In this document: positions 7,044 to 11,061 of the stretch, piece by piece
Layout of the letters: each line of letters starts with the position of its first letter
Position numbering within the stretch: position 1 is the first letter of the stretch
Origin: Pseudomonas sp.
GTDB taxonomy: Bacteria > Pseudomonadota > Gammaproteobacteria > Pseudomonadales > Pseudomonadaceae
Direction of reading: 5' to 3'
NCBI RefSeq assembly: GCF_030147005.1
Contig: NZ_JASLAW010000090.1
Location: 1-11,061 of the forward strand
DNA length: 11,061 nt
Program-made: the position numbers and the translations under genes
Notes under the pieces: generated by a model
The model's database searches: none
Seen by the model: the letters and a program-made list of their open reading frames with translations, nothing else
What the model was told of the DNA's origin: nothing

Positions 7044-8017
7044 CTACGTTCTGGAGTCTGTACGTCACAGTCCTCAGTCTGGGTACCATCTTCGCCCTGA
7101 CCTGGCTGCTGCTGTCGACCCGCAAGGGCCAGCGCGCCGAGCAGACGGACGAGACCGTCGGCCACTCGTTCGACGGCATCGAGGAATACGACAACCCGCT
7201 GCCCAAATGGTGGTTCATGCTGTTTGTCGGCACCATCATTTTCGCCCTCGGCTACCTGGTGCTATACCCGGGCCTGGGCAACTGGAAAGGCCTGCTGCCG
7301 GGTTACAACTACCTCGACAACGCCAAGGAAACCCCGTTTGCCAACGGCCAGGCCGGCTGGACCGGCGTGCATGAATGGGAAAAGGAAATGGCCAGGTCGG
7401 AAGCCAGGTTCGGGCCGATCTTCGCCAAGTTCGCTTCGATGCCGATTGAAGAAGTCGCCAAGGACCCGCAAGCCCTGAAGATGGGCGGCCGTCTGTTCGC
7501 CTCCAACTGCTCGGTGTGCCACGGTTCGGACGCCAAGGGTGCCTACGGCTTCCCAAACCTGACCGACGCCGACTGGCGTTGGGGCGGCGACGCGGCGACC
7601 ATCAAGCAAACCATCATGCAAGGCCGTCATGCAGTCATGCCAGGCTGGGCCGAAGTGATCGGCGAGCAAGGCGTGGCCGACGTAGCAGCCTTCGTGGTGA
7701 CCAACCTCGACGGCCGCAAACTGCCGGAAGGCGCCAAGGCCGACATTGCCAACGGCGAAAAACTCTTCGCCACCAACTGCGTGGCCTGCCACGGCCCGGC
7801 CGGTAAAGGCACCCCGGCCATGGGCGCGCCGGACCTGACTCATCCGGGTGCGTTCATCTACGGCTCAAGCTTCGCCCAACTGCAGCAGACCATTCGCTAT
7901 GGCCGCCAGGGCCAGATGCCCGCGCAGGAGCAACTGCAGGGCAATGACAAGGTGCACTTGCTGGCCGCGTACGTTTACAGCTTGTCCCATGGAGACAAAA
8001 AGACCGAGGAGCCGTAA
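7040..8017 (+). CDS. ccoP: Cbb3-type oxidase di-heme cytochrome c subunit, CcoP (copy B)
   Basis: This di-heme subunit of the second oxidase has 325 residues. Two membrane helices lie at about 8-26 and 56-76, followed by heme sites Cys157-x-x-Cys160-His161 and Cys247-x-x-Cys250-His251. Met200 (AVMPGWA) and Met293 (GQMPAQE) are likely distal ligands. AGGAG at 7026-7030 precedes the ATG, which overlaps the ccoQ stop. Compared with copy A it carries an extra segment around residues 90-110 (YNYLDNAKETPFANGQAG) between the second helix and the first heme domain. It is the last gene of the operon and a strong hairpin terminator follows 11 bases after the stop. Confidence 0.96.
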   Translation: MTTFWSLYVTVLSLGTIFALTWLLLSTRKGQRAEQTDETVGHSFDGIEEYDNPLPKWWFMLFVGTIIFALGYLVLYPGLGNWKGLLPGYNYLDNAKETPFANGQAGWTGVHEWEKEMARSEARFGPIFAKFASMPIEEVAKDPQALKMGGRLFASNCSVCHGSDAKGAYGFPNLTDADWRWGGDAATIKQTIMQGRHAVMPGWAEVIGEQGVADVAAFVVTNLDGRKLPEGAKADIANGEKLFATNCVACHGPAGKGTPAMGAPDLTHPGAFIYGSSFAQLQQTIRYGRQGQMPAQEQLQGNDKVHLLAAYVYSLSHGDKKTEEP

Positions 8018-8028
8018 AGCCTTGACCC

Positions 8029-8075
8029 CCACAAAGCCCCGCGCAGCATGAACTGGCGGGGCTTTGTGGTTTCTG
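8029..8075 (+). terminator. Rho-independent terminator after the second cco operon
   Basis: CCACAAAGCCCCGC at 8029-8042 pairs perfectly with GCGGGGCTTTGTGG at 8056-8069, giving a 14-bp stem with a 13-base loop. A T-rich tail (TTTCTGGTT) follows. It starts 11 bases after the ccoP stop, so it separates the oxidase operon from the broken toxin-antitoxin genes. Confidence 0.88.
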
Positions 8076-8137
8076 GTTCGCGAACGCGACAACGCGCAAC
8101 CGCTTGTAGCCTCTAATTGCCGCGCGCGAGCACGAAG

Positions 8138-8163
8138 TAGTAACGAACTAGTAACGTAGCTAC
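8138..8163. promoter_or_regulatory. Possible antitoxin operator: TAGTAACG direct repeats
   Basis: TAGTAACG occurs at 8138-8145 and again at 8149-8156, exactly 11 bases apart, so both copies face the same side of the helix. The palindrome GTAGCTAC overlaps the second copy at 8156-8163. The cluster is 28-53 bases upstream of the antitoxin ATG. Phd/YefM-type antitoxins repress their own operons through repeated sites here, so this is a plausible operator, probably now a relic. A -10-like TACATT lies at 8165-8170 but no clear -35 is seen. Confidence 0.45.
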
Positions 8164-8190
8164 ATACATTCTAAGAAGGGGAATAACCCC

Positions 8191-8444
8191 ATGACCATCA
8201 CGACCATTTCCGGCCGCGAATTCAATCAAGACACAAGTGGCGCCAAAAAAGCCGCCCGCCAGGGCCCGGTTTCATCACCGGTCGCGGCAAGCCCGCCCAT
8301 GTACTGCTAAGCATTGAGGACTACCAGAAATTGACGGGCCTGAATGCCGACATCGTTGACCTGCTGGCGATGCCGGAAGCGGCCGAAATCGACTTCGAAC
8401 CCGAACGCGCCGTGATCATCCATCGACCCGTGGACCTTTCTTGA
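8191..8444 (+). pseudogene. Phd/YefM-family antitoxin, frameshifted
   Basis: The start is good: AGAAGGGGA at 8175-8182 lies ahead of ATG 8191. The N-terminus MTITTISGREFNQDTSGAKKAA looks like a Phd-type DNA-binding domain. After GPV the frame is lost and the actual product ends after 39 residues (stop at 8308-8310). Adding one T to the T-run at 8270-8272 restores FITGRGKPAHVLLSIEDYQKL and the rest of an 84-residue antitoxin ending in RPVDLS. This points to a single-base deletion. The restored stop overlaps the toxin start as TGATG, the usual coupled arrangement. The truncated peptide lacks the C-terminal toxin-binding part, so it should not neutralise a toxin. Confidence 0.85.
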
Positions 8445-8854
8445 TGTATCTACTCGATACCCACGTTATCTCTGAACTTCGCAAACCCCAGGCGGATGCA
8501 AATGTGGTCGCCTGGGCCAGAAGCGTCATGGCGCCGCGCATGTCATATCGGCGATTACGCTCAACGAACTGGAAACCGGAGTCTTGCGCATCGAGCGCCG
8601 TGATCCGGCTCAGGGGAAAGTGTTGCGGACCTGGCTCGAACGTCATGTGATGCCCGCCTTTGATGCCGGAATCCTGCCCATCGATGCTGCCGTAGCCTTG
8701 CGATGCGCGCACCTGCATGCGCCCAATCGAGCCAATGAAAGTGATTCGCTGATCGCTGCGACCGCTCTGATTCACGGGCGTCGCCGTTGCGGCGCGCAAC
8801 ACCGGCGATTTCAAATCCAGCGGCGTTGCACTGATCAATCCATGGGACGAATGA
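8444..8854 (+). pseudogene. VapC-like PIN-domain toxin, two frameshifts
   Basis: This is a remnant of a PIN-domain ribonuclease toxin. The first frame gives MYLLDTHVISELRKPQADAN and breaks after residue 28 near 8528-8532, where one base appears to be missing. The next frame gives AAHVISAITLNELETG through DSLIAATALIHG. It breaks again near 8779-8785, where one extra base is present, and the third stretch reads VAARNTGDF and ends in LINPWDE. The two indels cancel, so the total is 137 codons, normal for VapC. The four acidic residues expected of the active site are still encoded (Asp5, Glu42, Asp101, Asp122 in the repaired protein), so inactivation looks recent. As it stands, no complete toxin can be made without two frameshifts. 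Confidence 0.87.
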
Positions 8855-8894
8855 CCGGCTTGCCGGCAAAAACCGTCCATACTTGCAAAGTCAA

Positions 8895-8908
8895 TTGATC
8901 CAGGTCAC
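8895..8908. promoter_or_regulatory. Anr/Fnr-type box upstream of ccoG
   Basis: TTGATccagGTCAc has a perfect left half-site and four of five bases in the right half, with a spacer close to that of the copy B box (ACAG). It lies about 160 bases upstream of the ccoG ATG, just downstream of the broken toxin. The best -10-like hexamer, TATCAT at 8975-8980, would place the box near -85. A direct class II role is therefore not obvious. Confidence 0.55.
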
Positions 8909-8935
8909 TTACACCATCACTTGACTTCACCCAAC

Positions 8936-8950
8936 GCGACCAAAGGTCGC
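8936..8950. promoter_or_regulatory. Possible RoxR/RegA-family binding dyad upstream of ccoG
   Basis: GCGACC-AAA-GGTCGC is a perfect 6-bp dyad. On the minus strand it matches the remembered RegR box (GNGRCRTTNNGNCGC) at all but one specified position. The -10-like TATCAT at 8975-8980 would put the dyad near -44, a suitable place for an activator. The same block, with a similar downstream sequence, occurs ahead of ccoN copy B at 4499-4513. Confidence 0.5.
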
Positions 8951-9061
8951 ACCCCTCGCCAACCCTCGGGGGCGTATCATTGGGCCACTGCAACACCCTT
9001 AATTTGACCCCGGTTGGCACGTACTGGCCGAGGCAAATCTCCACCGCCGTGGGATGCAATG

Positions 9062-10465
9062 ATGAGCGACCAGATACCGGTACATAACGTTACCCCGCCT
9101 GCCAAAACCGTCGACCTCTACGCTTCGCGAGAGAAGATCTACACGCGCGCCTTCACCGGAGTGTTCCGCAATTTGCGCATGCTCGGTGGCGCCGCTCTGT
9201 TCCTGCTCTACTTCGGCACCGTGTGGCTGAACTGGGGTGGCCACCAGGCGGTGTGGTGGAACCTGCCGGAACGTAAGTTCTTCATTTTTGGCGCGACCTT
9301 CTGGCCCCAGGACTTCATCCTGCTCTCGGGCATTCTTATCGTTGCAGCCTTCGGCCTGTTTTTTATCACCGTGTACGCCGGTCGCGTCTGGTGCGGTTAT
9401 ACCTGCCCGCAAAGCGTGTGGACGTGGATCTTCATGTGGTGCGAAAAGGTCACCGAAGGCGACCGCAACCAGCGCATCAAGCTGGACAAGGCGCCGATGA
9501 GCGCCAACAAATTCTTGCGCAAATTCAGCAAACACATGCTGTGGCTCTTGATCGGATTTGCCACCGGCATCACCTTTGTCGGCTACTTCTCGCCGATCCG
9601 CGAACTGGTATTCGACTTTTTCACCGGCCAGGCCGATGGCTGGTCATATTTCTGGGTGGGTTTCTTCACCCTCGCCACCTACGGCAACGCCGGCTGGCTG
9701 CGCGAACAGGTGTGCATCTACATGTGCCCCTATGCGCGTTTCCAGAGCGTGATGTTCGACAAGGACACGCTGATCGTTTCCTATGACCCACGCCGTGGCG
9801 AAGTGCGTGGCCCGCGCAAGAAGGGCACCGACTACAAGGCCCAGGGCCTGGGCGATTGCATCGATTGCACGATGTGCGTGCAGGTGTGCCCCACCGGCAT
9901 CGACATTCGTGACGGCCTGCAAATCGAGTGCATCGGCTGCGCCGCCTGCATCGACGCCTGCGACACCATCATGGACAAAATGGACTACCCACGCGGCCTG
10001 ATCAGCTATACCACCGAGCACAATCTGTCCGGGCAGAAGACCCATAAGCTGCGCCCGCGCCTGATCGGTTACGCCCTGGTGTTGCTGGCGATGATCAGCC
10101 TGCTGGTGGCAGCGTTCTTCATGCGTTCGCTGGTGGGCTTCGACGTCAGCAAAGACCGTGTGCTGTACCGCGAGAACGCCGAAGGGCGCATCGAAAACGT
10201 CTACAGCCTGAAGATCATGAACAAGGACCAGCGCGACCACACCTACGTGCTCGACGCCGCCGGCCTGCCCGACCTCAAGCTGCAAGGCCGACGTGAAGTC
10301 AAGGTGGCCGCCGGCGACATCGTCAGCATGCCGGTAGAGTTGTCGAGTGCACCCGAGCAGTTGCCGTCAAGCACCAACGAGGTGACGTTCATCCTTGAGG
10401 ACGCCGACGACGCCAGCGTTCACATTGAAGCCAAGAGCCGATTCATCGGCCCACAAGTTCGTTAA
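9062..10465 (+). CDS. ccoG: Cytochrome oxidase assembly cupric reductase CcoG (FixG family)
   Basis: CcoG is an inner-membrane iron-sulfur protein, shown in other bacteria to reduce Cu(II) to Cu(I) for CuB insertion into cbb3 oxidase. The 467 residues contain about five membrane helices (near 38-57, 84-105, 158-178, 192-210 and 333-354). CGYTCP (Cys111, Cys115) and VCIYMCPY (Cys218, Cys222) lie at the membrane segments. Two ferredoxin-type [4Fe-4S] motifs follow: Cys266/269/272/276 and Cys290/293/296/300. A periplasmic C-terminal Ig-like FixG domain is at about 365-467. Two ATG codons are in tandem (9059 and 9062). GGGA at 9051-9054 is better spaced from 9062, giving the family start MSDQIPVH. 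A TTG at 9014 would add 16 residues without support. ccoH follows after 15 bases. Confidence 0.96.
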   Translation: MSDQIPVHNVTPPAKTVDLYASREKIYTRAFTGVFRNLRMLGGAALFLLYFGTVWLNWGGHQAVWWNLPERKFFIFGATFWPQDFILLSGILIVAAFGLFFITVYAGRVWCGYTCPQSVWTWIFMWCEKVTEGDRNQRIKLDKAPMSANKFLRKFSKHMLWLLIGFATGITFVGYFSPIRELVFDFFTGQADGWSYFWVGFFTLATYGNAGWLREQVCIYMCPYARFQSVMFDKDTLIVSYDPRRGEVRGPRKKGTDYKAQGLGDCIDCTMCVQVCPTGIDIRDGLQIECIGCAACIDACDTIMDKMDYPRGLISYTTEHNLSGQKTHKLRPRLIGYALVLLAMISLLVAAFFMRSLVGFDVSKDRVLYRENAEGRIENVYSLKIMNKDQRDHTYVLDAAGLPDLKLQGRREVKVAAGDIVSMPVELSSAPEQLPSSTNEVTFILEDADDASVHIEAKSRFIGPQVR

Positions 10466-10480
10466 ACAGGGAACACGAGA

Positions 10481-11020
10481 ATGCCCGCAACCACCGCCGC
10501 AAGCCCTTGGTACAAGCACCTCTGGCCCTGGATCATCATCGGGATCCTCGCCTGTTCGGTGACCCTCACCTTGTCCATGGTGACCATCGCGGTGAATAAC
10601 CCGGACAACCTGGTCAACGACAACTATTACGAGGCCGGCAAAGGCATCAACCGCTCCCTGGACCGCGAACGCCTGGCCCAGACCCTGCAATTGCGCGGCA
10701 AACTGCACCTGGACGAGCTGACCGGCGAAGTCGATCTGCACCTCACCGGCTACAGCAACCCGAACACGTTGGAACTGAACCTGATCTCCCCGACCCAGCC
10801 GGAGAAGGATCGCAAGATCAACCTGACCCGCAGCGACAGCGAACCCGGCCGCTACATCGGCCAGGTCACCGACAAGGTCGAAGGCCGCCGCTTCGTGGAA
10901 CTGCTCGGCGTGGAAGGCGACAAGACCTGGCGCCTGTTCGAAGAAGAAGAGGTCAGCCACGCCAAGGACTTGCTGCTGGGAGACGAACCGTTGCAGGGTG
11001 CCGAAGACCTGAAGAAGTAA
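10481..11020 (+). CDS. ccoH: Cbb3 oxidase assembly protein CcoH (FixH family)
   Basis: This 179-residue protein is anchored by one N-terminal membrane helix (about 15-37), with the remainder in the periplasm. The post-helix sequence NPDNLVNDNYYEAGKGINRSLDRE is typical of FixH/CcoH. The C-terminal domain is beta-rich, and the acidic FEEEE tail is followed by DEPLQGAEDLKK. CcoH is needed for stable assembly of cbb3 oxidase and interacts with its subunits in species where it was tested. AGGGA at 10468-10472 precedes the ATG. It is cotranscribed with ccoG (15-base gap). A REP begins within 3 bases of the stop, and ccoI and ccoS are expected beyond the window. Confidence 0.95.
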   Translation: MPATTAASPWYKHLWPWIIIGILACSVTLTLSMVTIAVNNPDNLVNDNYYEAGKGINRSLDRERLAQTLQLRGKLHLDELTGEVDLHLTGYSNPNTLELNLISPTQPEKDRKINLTRSDSEPGRYIGQVTDKVEGRRFVELLGVEGDKTWRLFEEEEVSHAKDLLLGDEPLQGAEDLKK

Positions 11021-11022
11021 AA

Positions 11023-11061
11023 GATCGCGCTTCGCGCATCGCGGGCAAGCCCGCTCCCACA
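11023..11061. repeat. REP element after ccoH, cut by window end
   Basis: GATCGCGC/GCGCATC forms a hairpin at 11023-11040 with one bulged base. It is followed by GCGGGCAAGCCCGCTCCCACA at 11041-11061, the common REP half of fluorescent pseudomonads. The paired half would lie outside the window. The element begins within 3 bases of the ccoH stop, between ccoH and whatever follows. Confidence 0.8.

Noticed and set aside
8444..8854. Programmed frameshifting to make an intact toxin
   Set aside because: Two shifts in opposite directions would be needed and no convincing slippery heptamer with a downstream structure is visible. The antitoxin is frameshifted too, so decay is simpler.
8584..8898. Free-standing 104-residue gene from TTG
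   Set aside because: Its first part is the middle of a PIN-domain toxin and its end is out of frame relative to that family. It is better explained as part of the frameshifted toxin pseudogene.

Overview
The window looks like chromosomal DNA of a Pseudomonas of the fluorescens type. It is GC-rich, it carries several REP/BIME palindromes of the 'GGGAGC(A/G)AGCTxxCTCGC' family common in that group, and its core is the tandem cbb3 cytochrome oxidase locus with the gene order known from Pseudomonas. No wholly new system is evident. The points of interest are the regulatory sites, the signs of sequence exchange between the duplicated operons, and a broken toxin-antitoxin pair wedged between oxidase and assembly genes.

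Layout. Positions 1-399 hold REP elements and no convincing gene. An alpha/beta hydrolase (400-1089, minus strand) is divergent from the first oxidase operon, ccoN-ccoO-ccoQ-ccoP (1169-4360, here copy A). A 441-base intergenic region (4361-4801) with a large REP hairpin and regulatory sites follows. The second operon, ccoN-ccoO-ccoQ-ccoP (4802-8017, copy B), ends in a strong hairpin terminator (8029-8075). Then come a decayed Phd-type antitoxin and VapC/PIN-type toxin (8191-8854) carrying three single-base frameshifts, a regulatory leader, ccoG (9062-10465) and ccoH (10481-11020). The window stops inside another REP. ccoI and ccoS would be expected just outside.

How the genes work together. 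CcoN (heme b, heme b3-CuB catalytic subunit), CcoO (mono-heme cytochrome c), CcoP (di-heme cytochrome c) and small CcoQ form a high-affinity proton-pumping terminal oxidase in the inner membrane. CcoG (iron-sulfur cupric reductase) and CcoH support copper delivery and assembly for both isoforms. Naming caution: in P. aeruginosa, as I recall it, the operon next to ccoG is cbb3-1 and the distal, Anr-induced one is cbb3-2. By position, copy A here would correspond to cbb3-2 and copy B to cbb3-1, so I use plain ccoN/O/Q/P symbols.

Regulation. Anr/Fnr-type half-site pairs (TTGAT-N4-GTCAx) lie upstream of copy A (inside the hydrolase coding sequence), copy B and ccoG. A second dyad resembling the RegA/RegR (RoxR family) box lies upstream of copy B and of ccoG, but I did not find it upstream of copy A. 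This suggests different redox wiring of the two operons.
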